In this document: in pieces, positions 55,636-64,000 of the stretch
How positions within the stretch are numbered: the stretch's first letter is position 1
Layout: each line of letters opens with the position of its first letter
Source: Flavobacterium terrisoli
Lineage (GTDB): Bacteria > Bacteroidota > Bacteroidia > Flavobacteriales > Flavobacteriaceae
Length of the DNA: 64,000 nucleotides
NCBI RefSeq assembly: GCF_030167905.1
Contig: NZ_JARGNA010000010.1
Coordinates: 1 to 64,000, forward strand
Direction: 5' to 3'
Made by a program: the position numbers and the translations under genes
The notes under the pieces: generated by a model
The model's input: only the letters and a program-made list of their open reading frames with translations
What the model was told of the DNA's origin: nothing
The model's database searches: none

Positions 55636-56979
55636 TTAATAGTGGCACTTACCACACTCTAAACCTCCCATTTGTGCTGCAGTCAATTTCTCTACACCAT
55701 ATCTTTTAGAAAGTTCTTCGTGAATTTTTGTATAGTAAGCATTGCCTTCCATCTTAACATCTGTTTCGCGGTGACATTTGATACACCAACCCATTGTTAG
55801 CGGCGCAAATTGTTTTTGCACTTCATAAGTTTCAACCGGTCCGTGACATTTTTGACATTCAATACCGGCAACCGTTACGTGTTGTGAGTGATTGAAATAA
55901 GCAAAGTCTGGTAAGTTATGGATACGCACCCATTTCACAGGACTTGTTTTTCCAGTGTATTTTTGCGTGGTTTTATCCCAACCTACTGCGTTGTATAATT
56001 TTTGGATTTCTCCGTCGTAGAACGCTTTTGTATGTTCAGGAGTCGCTGTTGTATCAGCTACTTCAGAAATGTTTTTGTGACAGTTCATACAAACATTCAA
56101 CGAAGGAATACCGGCATTTTTACTAACTCTGGCTGCAGAGTGACAGTATTTACAATCGATACCATTGCTACCTGCGTGGATTCTGTGTGAATAGTGAATT
56201 GGCTGAATTGGCGCGTAATCCTGATCAACACCAACCTGCATCATCCAGCTGTATACGAAATAACCACTTGACAGTAATAGGAATACACAAGTTACAAAAA
56301 CCAGGAATTGGTTTTTGGCGAATGCTTTCCAGATTGGCAATGAGGCTTCTTTTTCGGCTACTTCAATTCCGTTAGCTTTAGCTACTTTAGTCAACACATT
56401 GTTCACAAAGAACAACATGATTACCAACATTAGTATCACTAAAGCAAGCGCTCCAAGAATAACGTTGTTTGAAATTCCACCAGCATTATCTGCTTTTAAA
56501 CCACCTTTATCAATGGTCATCCCTACAGGTGCTTCGGCTTTTGGTTCACTGGTATAAGCAATGATGTTGTCAATGTCTGCAGTGGTCAACTGAGGAAACG
56601 CAGTCATCACCGACTTGTTGTTTTCTTCAAAAACTTTAACCGCTTTTGCATCACCTGATTTAATTAAGGCCGAACTATTGTTTACCCATTTATAAATCCA
56701 AGCCATGTCATACTTGTCTTTCACACCTCTTAATGCTGGTCCTGTCATCTTTTTATCAAGAGCGTGACAAGCTGCACAATTAGCACCAAACAAAGCTTTC
56801 CCTGCTACAGGATCACCTCCGGTAGTTGCTGCTGGCGCTGCCATTGCAGGAGCTGTTGCTGCTGCGTCAGTTGCCGGCGGTGTTGCTTGTGAAAATGAAG
56901 TGAAGGAGAATGTTAGCGCCAAAGCTAAACTGAAGACTATTTTCCTTGAAATCGAATTATGGTTACCCACTTTTTTCAT
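55636..56979 (-). CDS. actA: Alternative complex III multiheme cytochrome ActA fused to an N-terminal monoheme domain
   Basis: 447 residues with six CxxCH heme sites. After a signal peptide (about 10-31), a monoheme cytochrome c domain has CAACH at 68-72. A membrane segment pair follows (about 172-195 and 225-245). The classical ActA pentaheme domain then has CKYCH (276), CMNCH (297), CQKCH (375), CIKCH (399) and CGKCH (442), the last one residue before the C-terminus. The extra N-terminal heme domain could act as a tethered electron carrier to the oxidase. It is the first gene of the operon, with a strong promoter and a leader hairpin upstream. Confidence 0.94.
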   Translation of the reverse strand: MKKVGNHNSISRKIVFSLALALTFSFTSFSQATPPATDAAATAPAMAAPAATTGGDPVAGKALFGANCAACHALDKKMTGPALRGVKDKYDMAWIYKWVNNSSALIKSGDAKAVKVFEENNKSVMTAFPQLTTADIDNIIAYTSEPKAEAPVGMTIDKGGLKADNAGGISNNVILGALALVILMLVIMLFFVNNVLTKVAKANGIEVAEKEASLPIWKAFAKNQFLVFVTCVFLLLSSGYFVYSWMMQVGVDQDYAPIQPIHYSHRIHAGSNGIDCKYCHSAARVSKNAGIPSLNVCMNCHKNISEVADTTATPEHTKAFYDGEIQKLYNAVGWDKTTQKYTGKTSPVKWVRIHNLPDFAYFNHSQHVTVAGIECQKCHGPVETYEVQKQFAPLTMGWCIKCHRETDVKMEGNAYYTKIHEELSKRYGVEKLTAAQMGGLECGKCHY

Positions 56980-57008
56980 ATAATATAATGATTATCGACT
57001 AATGTTGG

Positions 57009-57048
57009 CATGGTTTTTTCTGAACTGTTTTTCAGGGAAAAATCCATG
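57009..57048 (-). promoter_or_regulatory. Leader hairpin of the act-cox operon
   Basis: In the minus-strand leader, arms CATGGATTTTTCCCTGAA and TTCAGAAAAAACCATG pair with one mismatch and a 2-nt bulge around a 6-nt loop. No T-run follows, so it is not a terminator. It lies between the promoter and the actA start and could affect mRNA stability or bind a protein. No regulator is known. Confidence 0.5.
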
Positions 57049-57066
57049 CTTTATTAAAAACTTGCA

Positions 57067-57097
57067 CAAAAATACGACTTATGAACTATTCTCAAAA
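57067..57097 (-). promoter_or_regulatory. Promoter of the act-cox operon
   Basis: The minus strand reads TTTTG (57097-57093), 18 nt, then TATTTTTG (57074-57067). It is a full match to the Bacteroidetes pattern. The start near 57063 leaves a leader of about 84 nt before actA. Confidence 0.7.
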
Positions 57098-57150
57098 CCT
57101 TAAATATATCTTAAATATCAATTTATATTAATTCTAAATAACAAATAGTG

Positions 57151-57180
57151 TTTTGTTTAATTTTTTAAGTTTTACATTTG
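57151..57180 (+). promoter_or_regulatory. Promoter of the SPOR-domain gene
   Basis: TTTTG (57151-57155), 17 nt, then TACATTTG (57173-57180). Transcription would start near 57184, about 15 nt before the ATG at 57199. This argues against the in-frame ATG at 57178, which lies inside the -7 box. Confidence 0.7.
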
Positions 57181-57198
57181 TATAAAAATCAAATCATT

Positions 57199-57588
57199 AT
57201 GAAAGATTTCCATAAAACAAAGCTTGTTTTTACTGCCGCTGCCGTTTTCTTTTTATCCCAAAAAAGCTTTAGCCAGGAAGGAAAAGTAGCTGTAAGTCAA
57301 GACCCAAAATTTGAACAACTCCTAAATGAAAAAAGAAAGATAAATAGTTCTATCACCATTAATGACCGTTATAAAATTCAGATTTTCAATGGTGACAGTG
57401 AGAATTCCAAAAAAACACTAATCGATTTTAAAAAGGAAAATAAAACGCTCGACGCTACAATTGTTTTCAGCACACCGGCCTATAAAGTTTGGGTAGGAAA
57501 TTTTAAAACCAGAATTGAAGCCGAAAAAAACTTAGAACTCCTCAAAAAGAAATTCCCGAATGCCTTTTTGATTAAACCGAATAAATAA
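57199..57588 (+). CDS. Secreted SPOR-domain protein
   Basis: 129 residues from the ATG at 57199, giving a normal signal peptide (MKDFHKTKLVFTAAAVFFLS to about 24, ending FSQ). The C-terminal half (about 55-129) is a SPOR domain: YKIQIFNGDSENSKKTLIDF, then YKVWVGNFKTRIEAEKNLEL and a closing AFLIKPNK. SPOR domains bind denuded peptidoglycan at division or remodelling sites. The protein should be periplasmic. It is monocistronic and convergent with infB, sharing a terminator. Confidence 0.9.
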   Translation: MKDFHKTKLVFTAAAVFFLSQKSFSQEGKVAVSQDPKFEQLLNEKRKINSSITINDRYKIQIFNGDSENSKKTLIDFKKENKTLDATIVFSTPAYKVWVGNFKTRIEAEKNLELLKKKFPNAFLIKPNK

Positions 57589-57590
57589 AA

Positions 57591-57617
57591 AAAGTCCCGA
57601 TTGCTCGGGACTTTTTT
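57591..57617 (+). terminator. Bidirectional terminator between the SPOR gene and infB
   Basis: Stem AAGTCCCGA / TCGGGACTT with loop TTGC is flanked by A-run and T-run, 3 nt after the SPOR stop and 9 nt before the infB stop. It serves both convergent genes. Confidence 0.8.
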
Positions 57618-57625
57618 ATAAAATA

Positions 57626-60409
57626 TTATTTCAATTTTTTCTTCACTTCCACTTCCTGGAACGCTTCGATTTGATCGAGCTCGTGAATATCATTGTAGTT
57701 CTTAATCTGCATACCGCAATCGTATCCTTTGGCTACTTCTTTAACATCGTCTTTGAAACGTTTTAAGGTCACCAACTCACCAGTGTAAATTACAACACCT
57801 TCACGGATTAAGCGGATTTTAGAATTTCTGAAGATTTTACCATCCGTAACCATACAACCTGCAATAGTTCCCACTTTAGATACTTTGAAAATCTCACGGA
57901 TTTCTGCCGTACCGGTAATTTCTTCTTTCATCTCAGGTGACAACATTCCTTCCATCGCATCTTTCAGGTCATCGATAGCATCATAGATGATCGAATAGTT
58001 TCTGATATCGATTTCTTCTTTGTCTGCCAATTGCTTCGCATTCCCTGAAGGACGAACGTTAAATCCGATGATAATCGCATCCGAAGCAGAAGCCAACAAT
58101 ACGTCAGATTCTGTAATCGCACCAACCCCTTTATGGATGATTCTGATTTGAATTTCTTCTGTAGATAATTTTGAGAAGGAATCAGATAACGCTTCAACCG
58201 AACCGTCAACATCTCCTTTAAGGATAATGTTCAATTCTTTAAACTGACCCAAAGCAATACGACGACCGATCTCTGCCAACGTGATGTGTTTCTGCGTACG
58301 AACTGATTGTTCACGCAATAATTGGGTACGCTTCGCAGCGATTTGTTTGGCTTCTCTTTCGTCTTCAAACACGTTGAATTTATCACCCGCAGTTGGTGCA
58401 CCATCCAATCCTAAGATTGATATTGGTGTTGATGGTCCGGCCACCATAATATTATGACCTCTTTCATCCTGCATGGCTTTTACTTTTCCGTGGTTTTTCC
58501 CGGCCAATACATAATCTCCCACTCTCAAAGTTCCTGCCTGTACCAAAACAGTAGAAACGTAACCTCTTCCTTTGTCAAGGAAAGCTTCTACTACTGTTCC
58601 AACAGCAGGTTTATCCGGATTTGCTTTTAAGTCTAATAATTCAGCTTCAAGCAATACTTTTTCTAATAATTCCTTAACACCTGTTCCTGCTTTAGCAGAG
58701 ATGTCATGTGATTGGTATTTTCCACCCCAATCTTCCACCAATAAATTCATACCGGCCAATTGCTCCTTTATTTTCTCAGGATTGGCTGCTGGTTTATCTA
58801 CTTTATTGATCGCAAATATCATTGGAACTCCTGCCGCTTGTGCGTGGCTGATGGCTTCTTTGGTTTGTGGCATGATGTCATCATCCGCCGCAATCACAAT
58901 GATAGCAATATCGGTAACCTGAGCTCCACGAGCACGCATCGCGGTAAATGCTTCGTGACCCGGTGTATCTAAGAAGGCAATTTTTTGACCATTGTCCAAT
59001 TCTACTCCATACGCTCCGATGTGTTGTGTAATTCCTCCTGATTCTCCTGCAATTACATTCGTTTTACGAATATAATCCAGCAAGGAAGTTTTACCGTGGT
59101 CTACGTGACCCATCACCGTTACGATTGGCGCTCTGTGGACTAAGTCTTCTGCTTTGTCTTCTACTACTTCAAGATTTTCCTCGATATCGGTAGTAATAAA
59201 TTCTACTTCATAGCCAAACTCATCCGCAACGATAGAAAGCGTTTCCGCATCCAAACGTTGGTTCATCGTTACCATGATTCCCAATGACATACAGGTTCCG
59301 ATTACTTTGGTAATCGGCACATCCATCATGGTTGCAATTTCACCTACGGTAACAAACTCCGTTACTTTGATGGTTTTGCTTCCTTCTTCGATAGCCTGCA
59401 TTTCATCTTCCGTACGTTGACGGTGTGTATCACGCTTGTCTCTTCTGTATTTAGCTGCTTTGGATTTGTTTCCTTTTCCTTGAAGACGCTCAAGCGTTTC
59501 CTTGATTTGGTTTTTAACCTCTTCTTCCGTTGGCTCTACTTTTTGAACAATCGCAGGACGCGCTCCTTTTTGGAAGCCACCTGGTTTGCCTGCAAATTTA
59601 TTAGCGCCACCGCCTCCTTGTGTTCCACCGGTAATAGCTGGTTTTCCGGCTTCACCTGGTTTGCCCGGAATTCTTTTTCTTTTATTTTTATTGGCGTTGT
59701 TGTTCGCCGCTTGTGCTGCATTTTGTCCCGCTCCCGGAGTTGCCGGTTTATTAGCGTCTTTTTTGAACTCCTCTTTTTTCTTTTTTGGTTTGTTGAATTG
59801 AGACAAATCAATCACCTGACCTGTAAGGGTTGCACCCGACAACTTTTGGTATTGAGTAGTAATCGTTTCATCTACCGGAGCTTCTGCTGAAGGTTGTTCT
59901 GTTACTTTTGCCTGTTTTTCCTGAGGTGCTTCTTCTGATGGAGCCGCTTCTTTCTTTTTAGCAACCACTTCTGGTTTTTCGACAGCAACTTTTGGAGATT
60001 CTGCCTGTGCTACAGGAGTTGCAGCTGGGGCAACCGGAGTTGCCGGTTTTGGTTCCAAATCAATTTTGCCGATTTGTTTTGGAGCACTGATTACCGCTTT
60101 GGCTTTGATTAGCTCCAATCTTTGACGCTCTTCATCTGCTTTGCGTTTGTCTTCAATTTCTTTTTCTCTTTCCAATCGAAGCGCTTCTTTTTCTTTTCTG
60201 ATTTCTTCACTTACGCCTTTAGAAGCTTCTTTGTTTCCTTTGTCTCCGGCAAATTGACCACAAAGAATATTATATACATCATCGGAAATTTTTGTGTTTG
60301 GACTTGCTTCAATAGCAATGCCCTTATCCTTGAGATAATCCACAGCTCTTTCCAAAGAAATATTTAATTCCCTTAAAACTTTATTAATTCTAATATTTCC
60401 TTCAGACAT
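57626..60409 (-). CDS. infB: Translation initiation factor IF-2
   Basis: 927 residues. The N-terminal IF2_N motif ([20 protein letters not shown]) is followed by a long, low-complexity Lys/Glu/Ala/Pro region (about 75-330). Then come the GTPase domain with G1 [28 protein letters not shown] and [13 protein letters not shown], and the C-terminal beta-barrel and fMet-tRNA-binding domains ending [12 protein letters not shown]-2 places initiator tRNA on the ribosome. It is last in rimP-nusA-infB, 37 nt after nusA. Confidence 0.97.
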   Translation of the reverse strand: MSEGNIRINKVLRELNISLERAVDYLKDKGIAIEASPNTKISDDVYNILCGQFAGDKGNKEASKGVSEEIRKEKEALRLEREKEIEDKRKADEERQRLELIKAKAVISAPKQIGKIDLEPKPATPVAPAATPVAQAESPKVAVEKPEVVAKKKEAAPSEEAPQEKQAKVTEQPSAEAPVDETITTQYQKLSGATLTGQVIDLSQFNKPKKKKEEFKKDANKPATPGAGQNAAQAANNNANKNKRKRIPGKPGEAGKPAITGGTQGGGGANKFAGKPGGFQKGARPAIVQKVEPTEEEVKNQIKETLERLQGKGNKSKAAKYRRDKRDTHRQRTEDEMQAIEEGSKTIKVTEFVTVGEIATMMDVPITKVIGTCMSLGIMVTMNQRLDAETLSIVADEFGYEVEFITTDIEENLEVVEDKAEDLVHRAPIVTVMGHVDHGKTSLLDYIRKTNVIAGESGGITQHIGAYGVELDNGQKIAFLDTPGHEAFTAMRARGAQVTDIAIIVIAADDDIMPQTKEAISHAQAAGVPMIFAINKVDKPAANPEKIKEQLAGMNLLVEDWGGKYQSHDISAKAGTGVKELLEKVLLEAELLDLKANPDKPAVGTVVEAFLDKGRGYVSTVLVQAGTLRVGDYVLAGKNHGKVKAMQDERGHNIMVAGPSTPISILGLDGAPTAGDKFNVFEDEREAKQIAAKRTQLLREQSVRTQKHITLAEIGRRIALGQFKELNIILKGDVDGSVEALSDSFSKLSTEEIQIRIIHKGVGAITESDVLLASASDAIIIGFNVRPSGNAKQLADKEEIDIRNYSIIYDAIDDLKDAMEGMLSPEMKEEITGTAEIREIFKVSKVGTIAGCMVTDGKIFRNSKIRLIREGVVIYTGELVTLKRFKDDVKEVAKGYDCGMQIKNYNDIHELDQIEAFQEVEVKKKLK

Positions 60410-60446
60410 AAAATCTTTTTAATGTTTATCTATTTTGGCGAAAGAA

Positions 60447-61688
60447 TTAGTCCTCAAACTCTTCTTTCAATATTCTTATTACTTCTAAAATGGTTTCTTC
60501 CTCTAAATCGGTTCTTCTCACTAAATCAGCAACATCTTGATTCAGGATGCTTCTTGCAGTATCCAATCCGATTTTGGCAAATTCGTCGATTACCCATCCA
60601 TCGATTTCATCTGAGAACTCTGTTAATTCAACGTCATCTTCTTCGATAGCGCTTCCTTCTCTGATTACGTCTAATTCATAACCGGTTAACAAACCAGCCA
60701 ATTTGATGTTGTGACCGCCACGACCAATCGCTTTAGAAACTTCTTCTAATTTCAAGAATACTTCAGCTCTCTTTTTCTCTTCGTCAATTTTAACTGAAGA
60801 TACTTTGGCAGGGCTCAAGGCTCTTGTAATATACAACTGTAAGTTACTGGTGTAGTTGATTACGTCGATGTTTTCGTTTCCTAATTCACGAACGATACCG
60901 TGAATACGTGACCCTTTCATCCCAACACAAGCACCAACAGGGTCAATTCTGTCATCATAAGAATCAACGGCTACTTTTGCTTTTTCACCAGGAATTCTCA
61001 CTACTTTCTTAATCATAATCAAACCATCAAAAACTTCCGGAATTTCCTGTTCGAATAATTTCTCCAAAAATTTATCAGCCGTTCTCGACATGATGATTTG
61101 TGGCTTATTCCCTTTCAATTCAACACTTTCAATGATACCGCGAACATTATCTCCTTTGCGGAAAAAGTCAGACGGGATTTGTTTTTCTTTTGGCAACACG
61201 ATTTCGTTTCCTTCATCATCGACCAAAATTACAACTCTTGGACGAACATGGTGAACTTCGGCAGTATAAATTTCGCCAATTAAATCTTTAAATTGTTTGT
61301 AAAGATTTGTGTTATCGTGTTCGTGGATTTTAGAAATGAGGTTTTGACGCAAAGCCAAAATCGCTCTTCTTCCTAAATCGATTAATTTTACTTCTTCAGA
61401 AACTTCTTCACCGATTTCAAAATCGGGTTCGATTTTTCTGGCATCAGTCAGGGTGATTTCTTCGTTTTCTAAATCTAAATCATCATCGGCAACGACAATT
61501 CTTCTTCTCCAAATCTCCATATCACCTTTATCAGGATTGATAATGATGTCAAAATTATCATCAGAACCGTATTTTTTCTTTAATGCGTTTCTAAATACAT
61601 CCTCCAAAATCGCCATAAGCGTTACTCGATCAATAAGTTTATCATCTTTAAACTCTGAAAATGACTCGATTAATGCAATATTTTCCAT
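60447..61688 (-). CDS. nusA: Transcription termination/antitermination factor NusA
   Basis: 413 residues. The N-terminal RNA polymerase-binding domain (about 1-130) is followed by an S1 domain (IYTAEVHHVRPRVVILVD) and two KH domains (DPVGACVGMKGSRIHGIVRE and SKAIGRGGHNIKLAGLLTG). It lacks the C-terminal acidic repeats of the E. coli protein, as is usual outside Proteobacteria. It binds elongating polymerase and strengthens pausing at hairpins. It lies 8 nt after rimP, whose leader holds a terminator-like hairpin. Confidence 0.97.
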   Translation of the reverse strand: MENIALIESFSEFKDDKLIDRVTLMAILEDVFRNALKKKYGSDDNFDIIINPDKGDMEIWRRRIVVADDDLDLENEEITLTDARKIEPDFEIGEEVSEEVKLIDLGRRAILALRQNLISKIHEHDNTNLYKQFKDLIGEIYTAEVHHVRPRVVILVDDEGNEIVLPKEKQIPSDFFRKGDNVRGIIESVELKGNKPQIIMSRTADKFLEKLFEQEIPEVFDGLIMIKKVVRIPGEKAKVAVDSYDDRIDPVGACVGMKGSRIHGIVRELGNENIDVINYTSNLQLYITRALSPAKVSSVKIDEEKKRAEVFLKLEEVSKAIGRGGHNIKLAGLLTGYELDVIREGSAIEEDDVELTEFSDEIDGWVIDEFAKIGLDTARSILNQDVADLVRRTDLEEETILEVIRILKEEFED

Positions 61689-61696
61689 GCCAAACT

Positions 61697-62164
61697 TTAA
61701 TTAAATATTATAATAACAATTGCTTCTTTTATTTCTGAATAAGGAATTTCGCGTTTGTGTTCCACCGTTTCTTTTCCTTTTCCTATTTTTTTCGGTTCTC
61801 TTGCAGTCCAGGAAAGCGTAATGCTTTCTTCTGAAGCTGCTTCTAATTTTGCTTCTATGGTTTCAGTAGCAGTTTTTACTCTTACTGTTCTGCCAATATT
61901 CTTTTTGTATTGCCTAACCAGTTTTAGCGGAGTTGAAACTCCGGCCGAAGCCACTTCCAATGAAAAATCCTGTTCCTCGCGATCCAGGTTGTTTTCAATC
62001 ACACGACTGATGTCAATACAGTCCTGCAAAGTTACACCATTATCGCCATCCAAAGTTACGGTAATTTTGTAACTCTCTAAAATGCTTAAATCTACAAGGA
62101 ATAACGTCGGATTTTCTAGTAATCCTTCTTCCAATAAATTCGAAACTTTCTCTTTAAATGTCAT
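61697..62164 (-). CDS. rimP: Ribosome maturation factor RimP
   Basis: 155 residues from the ATG at 62164 ([15 protein letters not shown], the family N-terminus). The conserved core is [22 protein letters not shown], then [23 protein letters not shown]. RimP helps mature the 30S subunit. A 12-codon upstream extension (ATG 62200) would make the leader hairpin coding and is not favoured. First gene of the rimP-nusA-infB operon. Confidence 0.93.
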   Translation of the reverse strand: MTFKEKVSNLLEEGLLENPTLFLVDLSILESYKITVTLDGDNGVTLQDCIDISRVIENNLDREEQDFSLEVASAGVSTPLKLVRQYKKNIGRTVRVKTATETIEAKLEAASEESITLSWTAREPKKIGKGKETVEHKREIPYSEIKEAIVIIIFN

Positions 62165-62170
62165 ATTTGT

Positions 62171-62198
62171 ATAAAAAGAGGGAAGCAGTGCTTCCCTC
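62171..62198 (-). terminator. Terminator-like hairpin in the rimP-nusA-infB leader (candidate attenuator)
   Basis: On the minus strand, a perfect 9-bp stem GAGGGAAGC / GCTTCCCTC with a 3-nt loop is followed directly by TTTTTAT. It begins about 27 nt after the predicted transcription start and ends 7 nt before the rimP ATG. Flanking genes are divergent, so it cannot end another gene; it is oriented to stop the nusA operon itself. Confidence 0.6.
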
Positions 62199-62228
62199 AT
62201 TATTTAGTTTAAATGGTAAATAACGGTG

Positions 62229-62259
62229 CAAATATAGTTATTTTTTTATAAATCAAAAA
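62229..62259 (-). promoter_or_regulatory. Promoter of rimP-nusA-infB
   Basis: The minus strand reads TTTTTG (62259-62254), 17 nt, then TATATTTG (62236-62229). Start near 62225, leader of about 60 nt. Confidence 0.7.
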
Positions 62260-62332
62260 CCATTGCCAAATCAAAAAAAAATAATATCTTTATTGTGTTA
62301 ATATATCCTATCCAAAATTTACTTTTTTTATT

Positions 62333-63157
62333 ATGAAAAAAATCTTAGTCCCAACAGACTTTTCAGAACACGCCGGATACGCATTAAAAGTTGCGGCTCA
62401 AATAGCCAGAAAAAACGGCGGAGAAATTTTCCTTCTTCACATGTTAGAATTACCTCATCAAGGCAGTGACGCTGTAGGAAGTGGCCATGACATACCTGAA
62501 ATCATGCTTTTCAAAAATGCTGCCATAACCAGATTGGAAAATTTAATGGATGACCCAAGTCTTGAAGGTTTGAAAGTTTCAGAAATCATTCAATTTGAAT
62601 TGGCTTTCAACGGCATCATGAATATCAGCAAAAAAAACGAAGTGGACTTAATTGTTATGGGTTCTCACGGCGCAAGCGGTTTTAAGGAAATGTTTATTGG
62701 TTCTAATGCTGAAAAAGTGGTTCGTTTTTCTGAAACACCGGTTTTGGTAGTTAAAAAAGACCAAGGTAATTTTAATGTAGATAAGTTTGTATTTGCTTCT
62801 GACTTTTCAGATGAGATAAAAGCACCTTTCAAAAAAGCGGTTGAATTTGCCAACAAACTGGATGCTGAGTTGCATTTGGTAATGATTAACACTCCAAGCA
62901 GTTTTAAACCAACTCATATTGCCAAAGAGATTATGAACAATTTCGTTTCTGGTTTCACTATCAACAAATTTTCAACGCACATTTATAATGATGTTAATGT
63001 TGAAAGCGGCATCCTGAATTTTGCCAATCACATTAATGCTGATTTAATCGGAATGAGTACCCATGGCCGTAAAGGACTATCTCATTTCTTCAACGGAAGC
63101 ATCAGTGAAGATTTAGTAAATCACGCGCTGAGACCGGTAGTTACTTTTAAAATTTAA
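62333..63157 (+). CDS. Universal stress protein, tandem UspA domains
   Basis: 274 residues with two UspA domains. The first (about 1-142) opens with KKILVPTDFSEHAGYALKVA and has the nucleotide-loop pattern VMGSHGASGFKEMFIGSNAE (G-2x-G-9x-G(S/T) type) with PVLVVKK. The second (about 148-274) opens with DKFVFASDFSDEIKAPFKKA and has GMSTHGRKGLSHFFNGSISE with RPVVTFKI. Such tandem Usp proteins bind ATP and are induced under stress or anaerobiosis in many bacteria. Cytoplasmic. Monocistronic, divergent from rimP, with a terminator shared with tRNA-Gln. Confidence 0.93.
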   Translation: MKKILVPTDFSEHAGYALKVAAQIARKNGGEIFLLHMLELPHQGSDAVGSGHDIPEIMLFKNAAITRLENLMDDPSLEGLKVSEIIQFELAFNGIMNISKKNEVDLIVMGSHGASGFKEMFIGSNAEKVVRFSETPVLVVKKDQGNFNVDKFVFASDFSDEIKAPFKKAVEFANKLDAELHLVMINTPSSFKPTHIAKEIMNNFVSGFTINKFSTHIYNDVNVESGILNFANHINADLIGMSTHGRKGLSHFFNGSISEDLVNHALRPVVTFKI

Positions 63158-63181
63158 AGACCAAATAATATAAAAACAAAA

Positions 63182-63207
63182 AAGCCTCTCAATTTGAGAG
63201 GCTTTTT
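63182..63207 (+). terminator. Bidirectional terminator between uspA and tRNA-Gln
   Basis: Stem AAGCCTCTC / GAGAGGCTT with a 5-nt loop, T-run on the plus side and A-run on the minus side. It lies 24 nt after the Usp stop and 3 nt from the 3' end of the tRNA gene. Confidence 0.78.
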
Positions 63208-63210
63208 CTG

Positions 63211-63281
63211 TTGGTCTACTAGGACTCGAACCTAGAAAGACTGCACCAAAAACAGTTGTGTTACCATTACACCATAGACCA
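63211..63281 (-). tRNA. tRNA-Gln (anticodon TTG)
   Basis: 71 nt. The acceptor stem TGGTCTA pairs with TAGACCA, followed by discriminator A. The anticodon stem ACTGT / GCAGT encloses the loop TTTTGGT, so the anticodon is TTG (reads CAA). The T arm contains GGTTCGAGTCC-type sequence. CCA is not encoded. A strong promoter lies about 65 nt upstream. Confidence 0.95.
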
Positions 63282-63348
63282 GCTTTCCTTCACTTAGCAA
63301 TATTATCAGCAGTATCCTGTGAAACTGCCGTTTTGCTTAATGCGAGTG

Positions 63349-63379
63349 CAAATTTAGAACAAATTTTATTTTACACAAA
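63349..63379 (-). promoter_or_regulatory. Promoter of tRNA-Gln
   Basis: The minus strand reads TTTG (63379-63376), 19 nt, then TAAATTTG (63356-63349). This is an exact match to the Bacteroidetes pattern. The tRNA 5' end lies about 64 nt downstream of the predicted start, so a leader must be removed by RNase P. Confidence 0.7.
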
Positions 63380-63552
63380 CAATTCGCAGAAAAAATTAAA
63401 TACTTGATTTGGAAAATCGCAATATCCGTTCATAATAAACTTGTAATTAATTCGTTATCCTTTTGAGAAAATTTTGTTAAGCCACGTTTAATTGCGTTAA
63501 AAAAAATAGTTTCTTTGTAACCATAAATAAAACCCCTTCATTTCATACTTAT

Positions 63553-64000
63553 ATGATGAATTTTAACTTCAACAAGTGGAATACCATTTTAGGATGGACA
63601 GCCTTTGCGATTTCCTTAATTACTTTTTCGCTAACCGTAGAACCTACCATGAGTTTTTGGGATTGTGGCGAATACATTGCTACCGCTGCTAAATTGGAGG
63701 TTGGGCATCCACCGGGCGCACCATTGTTTCAGATTTTAGGCGCTTTCTTTGCCATGTTTGCCACAAATAAGGAAACTGTAGCCTTGATGGTAAATATGAT
63801 GTCTGTGTTTTCGAGTGCATTTACCATCCTGTTTATGTTCTGGTCTTCCTCTATTTTATTGAGAAAAATTGTTTCTTCCTATACCGAAATAAACAAAGAC
63901 AAAGCCATTGTAATCCTTGGAAGTTCAATGGTTGGTTCGCTGGCCTTGACTTTTTCCGATAGTTTTTGGTTCAATGCCGTTGAAGCCGAGGTATATGCTA
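63553..64000 (+). CDS. DUF2723 membrane protein (GT117-type), N-terminal part
   Basis: 149 codons from the ATG at 63553 (an adjacent ATG at 63556 is also possible), open to the right edge. The start NFNKWNTILGWTAFAISLIT is a first membrane helix. It is followed by the DUF2723 hallmark SFWDCGEYIATAAKLEVGHP and PPGAPLFQILGAFFAMF, then TFSDSFWFNAVEAEVYA. The motifs with acidic residues after the first helix recall GT-C glycosyltransferases, and the family is listed as a putative protein glycosyltransferase. The rest lies outside the window, so its length and any C-terminal domains cannot be judged. Confidence 0.88.
   Translation, partial: MMNFNFNKWNTILGWTAFAISLITFSLTVEPTMSFWDCGEYIATAAKLEVGHPPGAPLFQILGAFFAMFATNKETVALMVNMMSVFSSAFTILFMFWSSSILLRKIVSSYTEINKDKAIVILGSSMVGSLALTFSDSFWFNAVEAEVYA

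Noticed and set aside
57009..57048. Act-cox leader hairpin as a terminator
   Set aside because: No T-run follows the stem on the minus strand, so it cannot be an intrinsic terminator.
57178..57198. Upstream ATG for the SPOR gene
   Set aside because: It overlaps the -7 box, and the ATG at 57199 gives a proper signal peptide.
59417..59890. 157-codon plus-strand open frame
   Set aside because: Antisense to the low-complexity region of infB; low-complexity coding sequence commonly yields such frames.
62165..62200. 12-codon upstream extension of rimP
   Set aside because: The extension would be encoded by a perfect hairpin plus U-tract, and the family N-terminus starts at MTFKEK.

Overview
The window reads as a chromosomal segment of a member of the Flavobacteriaceae, most likely Flavobacterium or a close relative. 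The signs are low G+C, promoters with a TAnnTTTG -7 box and a TTTG-like -33 box, almost no Shine-Dalgarno sequences, an SprA homologue, surface proteins built for the type IX secretion system (T9SS), and an alternative complex III plus heme-copper oxidase respiratory cluster. The content is chromosomal: no transposase, phage gene, CRISPR array or integrase was seen.

Region by region. 1-2031: the N-terminal two thirds of a secreted choice-of-anchor L adhesin that runs off the left edge. 2.1-11.5 kb: an Nfu-type Fe-S scaffold, a DUF255 thioredoxin-like protein, a helical repeat protein, an MscS channel, tsaB, an efflux adaptor with a TolC partner, and a DUF4403 lipoprotein. 11.5-16.8 kb: two minus-strand units for oxidase biogenesis, namely cyoE - subunit III - subunit III - subunit IV from a well-formed promoter, then a Cys-less thioredoxin-fold protein - SCO1 - DUF420 - a small CxxC membrane protein. 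17-32 kb: a fasciclin lipoprotein, a RemB-like protein, deoC, vanZ-like, gcvH, the 2444-residue SprA, ruvA and the malic enzyme.

32.2-43.3 kb is the most distinctive part. A histidine kinase and NarL-type regulator pair lies head to head with a three-gene block: a stand-alone receiver-like protein that has lost its phospho-acceptor aspartate, a two-pass membrane protein with a cytoplasmic LuxR-type helix-turn-helix, and a 2296-residue T9SS-exported surface protein. The surface protein carries three separate tandem-repeat families (4 x about 170, 9 x about 96 and 4 x about 78 residues). This looks like a dedicated sensing and adhesin locus.

43.3-57.1 kb: queG and ruvB, then the long respiratory operon actA-actB-actC-actD-actE-actF-coxB-coxA from one strong promoter with a leader hairpin. 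57.2-62.2 kb: a SPOR-domain protein facing the rimP-nusA-infB operon, whose leader carries an intrinsic-terminator-like hairpin. 62.3-64 kb: a tandem UspA protein, tRNA-Gln(TTG) and the start of a DUF2723 membrane protein.

Most gene identities rest on reading conserved motifs in the translations. Promoters, terminators and operators are pattern calls by eye and have not been tested by search or folding software.
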